Source of the DNA: Drosophila miranda
Taxonomy: Eukaryota > Arthropoda > Insecta > Diptera > Drosophilidae
DNA length: 64,000 bases
Reading direction: 5' to 3'
Assembly: GCF_003369915.1 (NCBI RefSeq)
Contig: NW_022881603.1
Location: 14,708,935-14,772,934 of the forward strand
Position numbers and translations under genes: made by a program. The notes beneath the pieces were generated by a model. The model ran no database searches. It was not told the origin of the DNA and worked only from the letters and a program-made list of their open reading frames with translations. Position 1 is the first letter of the stretch, and each line of letters opens with the position of its first letter. Positions 54,800 to 64,000 of the stretch are shown one piece after another.

Positions 54800-57619
54800 T
54801 TTAGTAACCTATCAGAATGTAAGAGGCTTGCGTAGTAAGCTCAGCATTCTTTTCCGGGATAGTGTTGCATTTGCTTCCCACGTTATTGTGTTTACTGAAA
54901 CCTGGTTAAAGCCGGACATTTTTAGTTCCGAGGTTTTGGCAGGTCGGTACACAACTTTTAGAAAGGACCGTTCGTCTCGACGGGCAGGGGGGGTTCTAAT
55001 TGCAGTGGACTCTTACTTCACGTCGGAACACTTCACAGTCCAAGTTCAACAGGAACTGGAATTCCTGTGTGTAAAACTGATTCTTCCCGCTTTCGCTATA
55101 TTCATTACTTGCTCGTATATCCCACCTTCTTCGGATATTTCAATTTATGAGCAGCACTTGTCCGCTTTAACCGCTGTTTCTTCCTCGCTATCTGATAAAG
55201 ATCGTATGATAGTTCTTGGTGACTTCAACTTGCCAGGAACTGTTTGGTCTTCGGTAAACGAGTCTAGTATCCTAGTGCCCATGTCACGACATGACTTTGT
55301 TGACGGCTTGCTTGACCTATCCCTGTCTCAAGTCAACCATGTGAATAATTCCTTGGGTCGATTGCTTGATCTGTGCTTTGTATCGGATCCGACCATAGTG
55401 TTGTTAACCCGAGCCCTTCCGCTCACTATACCTGAAGACGCCTACCACCCTACTTTCGAGGTGTCGCTAGATATAGGACCAACTGTATTGGATCGGTCGA
55501 GTAGGCTGCCCGAACGTGTCCGCTGCTTTCGTAAAGCCGAGTTTGCGAAGCTTAATAACCTCATTAGGGATTTTGATTGGTCCGCTTTGTACTTGTGCAC
55601 TGATATCATAAAAGGCACAAACATTTTTTACAATGCTCTTGGCACATTTTTCGATTCTTGTGTCCCGCTTTCTTGTCCGACTAGATCTGGAAAACCCCCT
55701 TGGTTTACCAAAGAGTTATCCAGTCTAAAAAACTTAAAATCAAGACTTTATAAAAAATTTCAAGAAGTGGGTTCTCCTACTTCTCACTCTCGCTATGTAT
55801 TAGCTCGGTCAAACTTTTCAGTTCTTAATGCTCAATGCTATAAGAACTACCTATCTCGATGCAGGATACGTTTTTCTCAGGACCCTAAACAGTTTTACAG
55901 CTTCGTAAACAGTAAGCGTAGAACGTCCGCACACCCATCCTCGCTATCATTTTGTAATACGTCGGCAAATAATGATCAGGCAATTGCCGATCTTTTTGCC
56001 CAATTCTTCCAAACCACCTATTCTGAGGAAAGCTACTCTGGTCATCCGTACCCATACGGTTTACCGAGGTCGAACGGCATTTTCAGTCCCTTGTTAAATG
56101 AATGTTCCCTACTTCATGATCTTCGACTAGTTAAGCCGGTGTTTTCACCGGGTCCAGACGGGGTTCCAGGTTGTGTACTCAGGTACTGCGGCGAGGCTCT
56201 GTGTGGACCTTTGCTTAAACTATTCACCCTATCCATTGATTCTTCTTGCTTCCCCCGATCTGGAAGGAATCGTTTATAATTCCTCTCCATAAAAAAGGTA
56301 GCAAGTCTGATGCAAAAAATTATAGAGGTATAGCAAAGTTATCCGCTATTCCTAAAATGTTTGAGAGGGTTTTAACTCCGCACTTGCAACATCTCTGCAA
56401 GTCACTTATATCTCCAACTCAGCATGGATTTATAAGGCGGCGATCAACCACCACGAACTTGTTAGAGTTTACCTCTTTCATTATTAAAGGCTTTCAAGGT
56501 AACTTACAGACGGATGTTATTTACACCGACTTTAGTAAAGCATTCGACTCTGTAAACCATTCCCTTTTAGCGCATAAACTTGACCTTTTAGGGTTTCCGC
56601 CCAACCTCCTGAGATGGATTTCTAGCTATCTTTGTTCTAGGTCTCAAAGAGTCCTCTTCAAAAACTCCCTCTCTTTCCCAGTAAAGGTTTCTTCGGGAGT
56701 ACCACAAGGCAGCCATCTAGGCCCCTTACTCTTCACACTCTTTATTAATGACTTACCTTCAGTATTAACATACTCTCGAGTACTTATGTATGCGGATGAT
56801 GTTAAACTCTGTGTCCAGTACAAGGACATTTCATTTCATTCTCGCTTGCAATCCGATCTCAATAACTTTCAGTCATGGTGTTGTGCAAACTTGTTACACC
56901 TTAATGCCTCGAAATGCAAAGTTATGACATTTCATCGTTCTAGCCCTTTGTTGGCTCCTTACACCCTATTTGGTGGTTCTCTTGAGAGAATTACCCTGGT
57001 GGATGATCTGGGTGTTATGTTAGACCCCAAGTTAAAGTTTTCCGAACACATTTCTACCATGGTAAATAAGGCCATGAGCGTGCTTGGGTTTATAAAGAGG
57101 TGGTCAAAGGAATTTGACGACCCCTATATAACAAAGACTCTCTATACCTCGCTTGTTCGTCCGATCTTAGAATACGGCTCCTGTGTATGGTGCCCTCAGT
57201 ACAAAGTACACCAGGACCGTATAGAATCAGTACAGAAAAACTTTTTACTCTTTGCTCTGCGGGGCCTTAACTGGGATGCGGGTGTAAGACTCCCATCTTA
57301 CTCTAGTAGACTACTATTAGTAAACCTCCCATCCTTAGTTAACCGTAGAAAAATGCTTGGTGTGATATTTATGCACAACTTGATCAGGGGTGACATAGAC
57401 AGCCCTGATCTGTTGAGCCGCATAAACTTCACGATTCCTATTAGACTGACTAGAAATTTTATACCGTTGTTCCTTCCACTTTGTAGATCGAATTATTCCT
57501 TGCATGAACCGTTTAGGGTCTTATGCTCGGATTATAATTCCCTCTACCATATTATATCCACCACTAATTCTCTTCCTCTTATTAAATTATTAATCCTTAC
57601 ACACCTTTCTATTAATTAG
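54800..57619 (+). pseudogene. LINE ORF2: endonuclease and reverse transcriptase, one frameshift
   Basis: First frame: APE-type endonuclease (TYQNVRGLRSKLSILF, ETWLKPDIFSSEVL, DRSSRRAGGVLIAVDS, VLGDFNLPGTVWSS with D, and DAYHPTFEVSLDI, the histidine block). Second frame (56246 on): RT blocks KLSAIPKMFERVL, QHGFIRRRSTTTNL, DFSKAFDSVNHSLL, SGVPQGSHLGPLLF, and the catalytic Y-A-D-D in LMYADDVKLC, then the thumb. The frames overlap at 56246-56279 in a C run, where a single C appears lost. No RNase H. Stop at 57617-57619. Confidence 0.85.
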
Positions 57620-57715
57620 TAACTGTAGTGGTATTTGTACTTTGATTGCATGCTTAGTTTCTTAGTAAGTTTAGTACTAATTTTCCTCGAATGTTAGTCT
57701 AATAGCTATCTTTCT

Positions 57716-58705
57716 TGCATGTTCGCGTTTGGTTCGGCTACGCACCGCGCGTCATGCGGCAGCGCCCCTCGGTCGGTTGGGCGGGAGGAGGGCTGCGTTT
57801 TGCCTGGGATCCGCGCGTAACAGCCTTCTGCTGGTGTCACACGGGCCACTTGACGGTGCAGGAACTGCATCGCCTCTTGAAAGATGCAGTCATTGCATGT
57901 CAACGTCCACACTATCTTAAAATACAACAGGTCAACCGAAGATACATACTTAAACTAAAGATATGTTTTAGGCATAGCTCGCAAACGACGGTCAACACTT
58001 TTTCCCTTTGCTGTCTCGTCACTGACAAAACCGAAAAAGACCACGAAGACACGGTCTCTCACTGAGCAGAACACTTTTTGTCTCTTCGCTTGTGTTATGT
58101 GTTTCGGGTTTTCGGGTGAGCCCGACACACGATCGTGTCTCACAATAACAACTTAGAAAGACACTTTGGTCAAGCGCTCACAGCAAAAGTGTCTTTAGAT
58201 GAGCAGAACCAAAAAAGTGTCTGAGTAAAGTGTTTTTAGTTTTTTTTTCGTGTATATGTTTATTTATTCATGTTTTCCGCATCTTTTGGGCTATTGTATT
58301 GTAATATGTATATTTATTTGCAAAATTGGCAAACGAAAATTTTCGTTTTGCTTTTCACGATTCATTTTAAGCTCCAATAGTCAAACAGTATAGAATTCAC
58401 AAAAATTGATAGTTGCCATAAGCATCACACGTACAAGCACGCATACATACGCAAGAGACACTTTGTTCGTTCACTCGCGACAAGATGCTCAGTGAAAAAC
58501 AGGAACAAAAGAGAAGTGAAAAAATCGGTCTTTGCTTGAGCGAAGAGCGAGTTGAGCAAAAACAGATTTAATCGGGTCTTTTCAGTCCATTTTCTCAATG
58601 TGTCCGTCAATGAGAGGTTTTTATCAGACACGCCGAAAGTGTCAACAGTTATTTGCGAGCTATGGTTTTAGGACTGTGCACGGGGGGGCCACTGGCTGGG
58701 GTAAT
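57716..58705. other. Spacer with a cluster of AAAGTGTCT motifs
   Basis: No gene recognised. A 9-bp motif AAAGTGTCT/AGACACTTT occurs exactly at 58159-58167, 58186-58194, 58214-58222 and 58456-58464, in both orientations, with near matches around. The first 200 bp (57716-57920) are GC-rich with an open frame of about 110 codons that I cannot assign. Confidence 0.5.
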
Positions 58706-60164
58706 TCAAGCGAAACCCTCTTTAAGTGCCGCTGTTGCAGTTGAGGGCGGCCCAAGGGGTGCCTGTTGCTGGGCCGCCAGGTTGAAGTCGTAGTTCATTT
58801 GTTGATCCAACGGCGGTGCGAGAAAAGCATCTGTAAAAAGATTCATCAGCTCGGGTCGCGGCTGGGTGGGTTTAACTTGTTCCTGATGATCCTGGCGTAG
58901 TTGCTGCGGTGAGTTGTCGTAGCTAATGGGAATGATGCCTGAAGTCTGGCCATTTGTTGTGGCCAAGGCCCAGGCGGTATTGAGCAGATTGAGAGTCTGT
59001 TGGATCTCGCGGGGGGCCACCTGGAGCGACTGGCCGGCACTCAGCGAGAGTTCACTCTGATTCCGAGCGGCGAAATCGTACACAGCCTGGGTGTGAATCG
59101 GTGCGACCCACTTGGATGGATTGCGGGCTGCGAGAAACAAAAACATACAAGAATTATACCCGGGACTTATCACATTTCTCACGGCTTATCGGCCAGATTA
59201 ATAGCACATGGCGAGAGCAAAGTGCTCGCGATTAGATAAAGCAAGTGTGCAATGTGCATAAGGTTTATGTACCTTCCTCCTGGGCTGTGTTCGTTACCGA
59301 GCCCAACAGCTTCATGATCAGATAGGGAGCCGTGAATATAAAGCTTATGAAGGCTGTGGTCCCCCTCCGACCTGACTATGGTTTTCGTTGAGAGCTTCAG
59401 CAAAGGCTTTTTTGAAGGCCTCCGAAGAAGGATCTAAATTCGATAATCGCAGCCAGAAAAGAATCCTACAAGTATGTACGTTCAGTAAAGCCAGTGTTAA
59501 ATCTCTTTCCGATTGCTACTCACTTTCTGTAGATCCATTTCAGCCCTCGGAAGATGGCAAATGTCGTCCAGAACTGCGCAAAAACGCTGCGCGGACGTCC
59601 AAAGTTCGCTGCCACGCCGAGAATGGCCCGAAATGAGCTCGTTAACGCAAAGAATGTCGAGTCCAGCATGGAGGCAATGTTCCCAATGGCCGATACTAAG
59701 GACTCTATACTCTGGAACGCTGGACGCGAGCTTGCCTCGGCCATCTGGATGAATCGCTGTTCCGGATCAATGCCCCCCATACCGCCAAATCTGTTGTAGC
59801 CTCCGCCAAAGTCACCGCCATACGACCTGTACGGAGCTCCCCAACCGCTACCAAATTGGCCCATTCCTCCATATCCTCCTCCGAATCCTCCTCCGAATCC
59901 TCCTCCCGAGTTGTAGCCGCCATAGCCACCAGCGCAGCTATTGTTTCCATATGCTCCGCCATATCCATATTGCGTCTGTTGAAACGGCGACAGTGGAAGT
60001 GGTGGGGCGAGGTTTGGTAGAGCACGCACATTACCGGCGAAGGGTGTGCGCAGCACTGCATCTGGCGGAGGCCCACTGGAAAATCCGGGTCCAACAATGC
60101 TCGTCGGCGGCACTAAAGGCGCCTCGTTGATCACAGCGTTACGAAGATTATTTTTGTCGGCCAT
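58706..60164 (-). pseudogene. Pex13: Peroxin 13 (Pex13), one-base frameshift
   Basis: Three exons: 59524-60164, 59273-59465 and 58706-59127. Gene structure and order fit Pex13, the peroxisome docking protein of the importomer. Exon 1: MADKNNLRNAVINEAPLVPP.., a Gly/Tyr-rich section (GGYGGYNSGGGFGGGFGG) and a helical region (IESLVSAIGNIASMLDSTFF). Exon 3: SH3 domain (PIHTQAVYDFAARNQSELSL, ..GQTSGIIPISY), Gln/Pro tail. In exon 2 the frame is ILFWLRLSNLDPSSEAFKKA.. then stops at TAA about 59353; the expected last helix TAPYLIMKLLGSVTN lies two bases over. Total coding length is 1256 nt, one short of a multiple of three, which points to one lost base, plausibly in the five-G run near 59366. Either a real lesion or a homopolymer error. 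Confidence 0.85.
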
Positions 60165-60464
60165 GGCGATAGCTAAAAACTGTCGTATGTAGCTCCGCTG
60201 TTGGCAATGGGCTTTGTGAACTTTACCCCAAATGAGTAGCGAGCGGGGGGAGGGACTGTTGTACTTTTATCTCCGCCTAGTCGTATACAATTATGTGGTA
60301 GAGTGATGTGGTGTGTGCGGGTGGGGCTGCTATTGTTTTGCCAATTAGCTCACTTCTGTTTTCGTACACGATGACTGCAAACAGGGGCAGACACTCCTTC
60401 AGAAATTTACTTGGTGAAATTTTTTTTAATAATGAATATGTCTAACAGTTTTGATACTTAATGT
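60165..60464. other. Region between Pex13 and the LRP-like fragment
   Basis: Pex13 promoter side. Contains a G-rich GAGCGGGGGGAGGGA (60241) and GT-rich sequence; no gene. Confidence 0.4.
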
Positions 60465-60472
60465 TATCGATA
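60465..60472. promoter_or_regulatory. DRE-like element TATCGATA
   Basis: TATCGATA close to what may be a transcription start for the adjacent fragment. Confidence 0.35.
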
Positions 60473-60479
60473 GTCTGGC

Positions 60480-61051
60480 GCTGCCAGATGTGATCCTTTT
60501 CCAACCATTTGGCAACAGAGCCAGAAGTTGTTATCGGCATCGATACTTTGCGTTCGATTATTATTTCGATATTGAGAAACTCCCACCACCAGCGATCAGC
60601 TGTCGCGACTTATCGAAGCACTGCCATCTCAATTGCCGAACAAAACAAACAAAAATCGTAACATTGCCGTACATGCCAGATGTTGACAGCCATCAGGCCA
60701 TTACCCGGCATCATTCAGTCGATGACAATGAGCGGCTGGCCTACAAGCTGGAAGGAGTCACGGCGCTGGCCCTGGACCAACAGTCCGATATGATCTACTA
60801 TGCCCATGGCTAGCGAATCTATGGAAAGAGCAAGTATGCAACGAATATGGGGATCCTTTGGACACATGTGTAATCCCCTCCCTTGTTTCCATGCTCATCT
60901 CGCAGGTGATTAACATTGCCGCCTTGGGGGGATTTATGTACTGGCTGGACGACAAGACCGGAGTGGAACGGATCACTGTCAACGGAGAGCGTCGTTCCGC
61001 GGAGCTGCAGCGTCTGCCGCGGATCACCGACATCAGTTTCGCAAATTCTTA
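60480..61051 (+). pseudogene. LDL-receptor-related (LRP5/6-like) beta-propeller fragment
   Basis: Two blocks: LPYMPDVDSHQAITRHHSVD then LEGVTALALDQQSDMIYYAHG, stopped by TAG at about 60811 and followed by RIYGKSK; then, after an AG acceptor (60900-60905), INIAALGGFMYWLDDKTG with VERITVNGERRSAELQRLPR. YWLD and the ..I.LD....YY repeats are YWTD-propeller motifs of the LRP5/6 family; in flies the member is arrow. The rest of such a gene is missing, and there is an in-frame stop. Function of the family: Wnt co-receptor. The assignment rests on motif patterns. Confidence 0.55.
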
Positions 61052-61079
61052 AACTAACAATATCCAACTCGCCATTCCC

Positions 61080-61528
61080 ACAGCTTTGCATATCGGCCAA
61101 GCAGATCAATGAGATTGTAAAACCTCAGCCCAAGCCCAAAACTGTTAATCTCCTTGATGACAGTCCATCGTTGAGTCCCATTCCAACGCAGACTCCTCTT
61201 AATGATGCGACGAATGATCTGTCTTGGCCCATCTTTAATGACGGGCCGTCGTCTTTGAGTGCCTCAAAATCCTCCCAAAAAGCCTGCGAAACCGTTGCCA
61301 AAGTATATCTTTGACGATGATCTGGAAGATGACTTCCATTTTGCCCAAGCCAAAGCCGCCAGAACAAAAATTTAAATCCTCCCTACTCGATGACGATGAT
61401 TTGGATTTAGATGATTTCGATGCAGCCGAACAAACTCTCAGAGAGATTAGTTAGAAAAAACTCTGTTTGATGAGGACGACCAGTATGATGTCACTGATTT
61501 GTTTGGCTCAAAGAAGATCTTCATATAA
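61080..61528 (+). pseudogene. FAM21/WASHC2-like acidic C-terminal fragment
   Basis: After an acceptor TTCCCACAG (61075-61082) come NEIVKPQPKPKTVNLLDDSP, then PKYIFDDDLEDDFHFAQA, LLDDDDLDLDDFDAAEQ and LFDEDDQYDVTDLFGSKK, over at least three frames. Repeated L/I-F-D-[DE]-D-D motifs followed by F resemble the LFa repeats of FAM21, a WASH complex subunit that binds retromer. Frame breaks show it is dead. Moderate confidence only. Confidence 0.45.
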
Positions 61529-62564
61529 AATTAATGAAATATGGTATACAAAGGCATATACTACGGCCTACACGCAACATGTCTTAAAATACCAGCAACA
61601 TTGCGACTGTTTTTTTTTTTGTTGAACTATTTTGTTTAAATCTTGTTTTAGGCAAAATACAATAAAAGTAAGGACTAAAAACTAGCCAATCTTGTAGAAA
61701 ATTATTTCACCAATGGCCTAAAATTATGTTGGCAGAACTAAGGGTTTTAGTTAGCCAGAATTATTCAACGGAATCTAAATTGAGCAATATAAACGTTTAT
61801 CCTCTTTCGTTTTGTTTGACCCGTTAAAACCTTTTTTTGTTTGACCTATTTCGCTAAAACCTTTTTTTCGACAAGATCCAATACAAACCAGTATATAAAA
61901 TAAGCCAGTTAAGAAAAAATTGATTAATCGGCATGGCTAAATGTGCTATCTAGCTAATAATATTCGACGAAACAATATGGTTTCCAATCCTTAACCTATT
62001 ATAAGCCAAGGGGGTATTTCAATTTTCCACCGGAAATAATGAAAATTGACTAGTTTTTTGCGCAAGAAAGAAGGCTTGAATCTACAAGGAGAATTTACAA
62101 TCGTTAATATTTCCGCCATTTACCTCAAGTAGTTGAACTATTTAAATAGAGGGGGCTTAAGTGGGCTAAGTTCGGGTTTTCATCATACGAGAAGCTATAT
62201 TGTTGTTAAGGAACCAAAATTTAGCCAAAAACAATAAAAGTCAAGTATTTAATAAGCCAGTCAAATAGAAAATTAATTCATTAATCGGATAAAATTATGT
62301 GGGCAGGCCTGAAAGTTCTATCTATCTAGTAATATTCTACGGAATATCAAAATCGAGGAATATGTATAATAATAACTTGAATTCGTCAGTATATTTACGG
62401 TATAGTTTAAAATGAGACGGTATATTTTGGTATATTTCTGAGGGTCGGACCACTAACCAGTACCCCAGAGTGACGTCATCATGAGAGAGAGAGAGAGCGC
62501 AGAGAGAACATCTTTGCATGTGTTAGTACACACGCAATATGTTTCGACAAAAATATATATTTTT
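61529..62564. repeat. AT-rich region with three diverged repeat copies
   Basis: Similar segments near 61655-61790, 61888-61980 and 62228-62345 share CAATAAAAGT, TAGAAAATTA, CTA(G)AATTATGTNGGCAG and ATTC(T)ACGG. They look like decayed copies of one ~300-bp repeat. No gene. Confidence 0.45.
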
Positions 62565-62654
62565 ATTGGTAGTAGTCAATCTGGCAGTCTGGAATAATAC
62601 AAAAATAAAAACACAATGTCTTTCATTATAACGAATAATTTTTAATTTTATGAT

Positions 62655-62930
62655 GCTTAGCCTACTCCTGCTTTTTGGCAAGACACTTCTTCTTAAAAAC
62701 CCTTTTCTTCATCCTTTGCATTGCCTTCCGCACAGTGTTTTCGGGGGGCTCATCGCCAGGCGAAATACATTCTGTAATTAATATTTGTTTTAATTTATAT
62801 GAAAAATTTTTAAATCTCTAGAAGTGTAAATGGTATTTTACCTAGGAAAGCTGCAAAAAATTCTTTGTGGTTCCTAAGGGCCTTCTTCCCTTACGTTATA
62901 GGCTAGAACAATTTCCTCACTCAAAATAAA
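62655..62930 (-). pseudogene. Harbinger accessory protein, C-terminal exons
   Basis: On the minus strand: an exon with KKALRNHKEFFAAFL, donor, and a last exon with [20 protein letters not shown] then a Lys-rich end ([15 protein letters not shown]). In this transposon class the second gene codes for a Myb/MADF-type DNA-binding protein needed with the transposase; a DNA-binding domain is not visible in the piece present. The same tail occurs at 49495-49720. Confidence 0.55.
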
Positions 62931-63271
62931 GTTTAAGCCGCTCAAAACGCCAGCTGGCTGGAGAATCGATTTCCTTGCTGTTATCTGTTATCTTTCCTGC
63001 ACAACGCTAACTTTGCAATGTTAGCTTCCCTTTCACTCTTACGGAGTCTACGCAAATGCCTTTTGCTCATCATTTTATTTGAAATATATACAGGCAGGCT
63101 CCGTTTTTCATTTACTTTTGCGGATTACGTTTTCAGCCAAAACGTTTCGTTTTCGTTTTAAGGTGCTCCAGTTTTCACATATTTTTTTTATCGATATGTT
63201 TCTTTTTTCATCGTTTCTGGCAAACAAAAACAGCTGACCTGGCTGCTTTGTAAAAATACAGCGTGATTAAA

Positions 63272-64000
63272 ATGCCTTTTATTTTTTCAATTGCTTGTTT
63301 TGAAGCAAAACGATTGCAGAAATTACGTGATCTAAGAAGATCTAGACATCTTAGATGCAACACTTGTGTATTTATCATGTCTGACGAACTGTGAGTAACA
63401 GCATGCGTATTGAAAATTAAATTGCTAATGGTAAAGCTTTCAGATTTGTGAAGTCATTTCGGATCGACAAAAAAACTTTCAAAATGATTTTGGAGAAAGT
63501 TCAACCTCATTTAGGTGTTACCAGGAAGTTATCTCCCTCTACGCAATTGGCTTCAGTAATGCGATATCTCGCCACTGGCTGCTACCAGTGGGCAGTTGCC
63601 AAAGACCACCATATAAACATTGGACGCAGTACATTTGGAAAGATTCTTCACAAACTTATTCCGTTGATGGACAGGCTGTTATGTGTTGAGTTCATTTCGT
63701 TGCAGATGAATAATCATCAATTGCAACAATCATATGAATATTTCTATCGAAACTTTAAATTGCCTCGAATTGGTGCCTGTGTGGATGGAACTCACATCAG
63801 AATACTAAAGCCTGTACAAAACCACTCCGTGTTCTATAATAGGTAAGGATTTTATAGCATGAATGCCATGGTGGTGTGTAACTACAACATGGAGATAATT
63901 GCTATTGATGCCACGCACCCTGGTTCCTGCCATGACTCCTTCATTTGGAATCACTCCCCTGCTAGGGAATATTTATCCACGACCATTAATGGGTTTGTTT
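63272..64000 (+). pseudogene. Harbinger (DDE_Tnp_4) transposase, nonsense-mutated, partial
   Basis: Exon 1: 63272-63390 (MPFIFSIACFEAKRLQKLRD); intron 63391-63443 (GTGAGT..TTTCAG); exon 2 from 63444 (FVKSFRIDKKTFKMILEKVQ). Family blocks: LSPSTQLASVMRYLATGCYQ, HHINIGRSTFGKILHKL, LPRIGACVDGTHIRILKP (first catalytic D), then HPGSCHDSFIWNHS (second D). Between VFYNR and GFYSMNAMVVCNYN an in-frame TAA (63843-63845) interrupts, so this copy is dead by one nonsense change. The third acidic residue is beyond the window. Confidence 0.82.

Larger units (their letters stand above)
53640..57715 (+). mobile_element. CR1/Jockey-type LINE with PHD-like ORF1
   Basis: A LINE of about 4.1 kb on the plus strand with ORF1 and ORF2. 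The 5' end is uncertain (about 53640, after the CTCTCTC-rich sequence). The 3' end is about 57715; it has no poly(A) run, like CR1 elements. ORF1 and ORF2 each carry one 1-base slip. It lies between Dp and Pex13. Confidence 0.75.
62565..64000 (+). mobile_element. PIF/Harbinger transposon, cut by window edge
   Basis: Starts around TTGGTAGTAGTCAATCTGGC (also present at 49384). It carries a minus-strand accessory gene tail (62640-62930) and a plus-strand transposase (63272 on). The layout of transposase opposite to an accessory gene is that of PIF/Harbinger. The right end is outside the window. Confidence 0.75.

Noticed and set aside
57715..58065. 116-codon ORF after the LINE
   Set aside because: The frame overlaps other open frames in a GC-rich patch; no motif, no splice logic.

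Overview
This is a eukaryotic window from a Drosophila species. It has short phase-consistent introns, several recognisable fly genes (Dp, Fsn, Pex13, a COP9-subunit-9 homologue) and many copies of the DINE-1 helitron. These DINE-1 copies carry the T/A-rich ends, the GGAC/GACA microsatellite and the block reading GGGTCGGAAACGATTCC. The host genes I recognise with known D. melanogaster orthologues belong to Muller element C (2R). Roughly two thirds of the window is transposable element, and intact single-copy genes lie beside neighbours carrying frameshifts, exon insertions and deletions. This pattern is what is known for a degenerating neo-Y such as that of D. miranda, where element C is fused to the Y. 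The species and chromosome are inferences, and small indels in homopolymers could also be assembly errors.

Region 1-11.2 kb is a decayed Polinton/Maverick carrying PolB fragments on the minus strand. It is broken by a DINE-1, by a BEL/Pao retrotransposon inside that DINE-1 (1355-5348, TSD ATACC), by a second BEL element (5768-8597, TSD GCAAT) and by another DINE-1. It ends in a pair of inverted ~190 bp arms.

Region 11.2-16.5 kb holds a broken PAR-type bZIP gene, an intact four-TM protein gene, the 3' remnant of an aquaporin, a DINE-1 and a damaged TMEM186 homologue.

Region 16.66-41.63 kb is one SLC22-type transporter gene (minus strand), blown up from about 2 kb to 25 kb. A DINE-1 sits inside coding exon 2. 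A 22.1 kb nest sits in intron 1: a Gypsy-superfamily retrotransposon with exceptionally long ~2.6 kb LTRs (19183-41298, TSD CTAT), carrying two head-to-tail DINE-1 copies in its leader and a related, younger Gypsy element (29757-36416, TSD AATT) inside its integrase.

Region 41.6-53.6 kb is the best preserved. It contains a 5'-truncated LINE with RNase H, the COP9 subunit 9 homologue, Fsn (intact, 255 aa), a small ORF, and Dp (intact, 442 aa, ten coding exons) with a Harbinger-related element in intron 1.

Region 53.6-64 kb contains a CR1-like LINE with a PHD-type ORF1, Pex13 with a 1-bp frameshift, fragments of an LRP5/6-like and probably a FAM21-like gene, an AT-rich decayed repeat, and a PIF/Harbinger transposon that runs off the end.

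There is no operon logic. The genes are independent housekeeping loci: cell-cycle transcription (Dp), ubiquitin ligase receptor (Fsn), COP9 regulator, peroxisomal import (Pex13) and respiratory-complex assembly (TMEM186). What ties the window together is progressive invasion by nested transposons.
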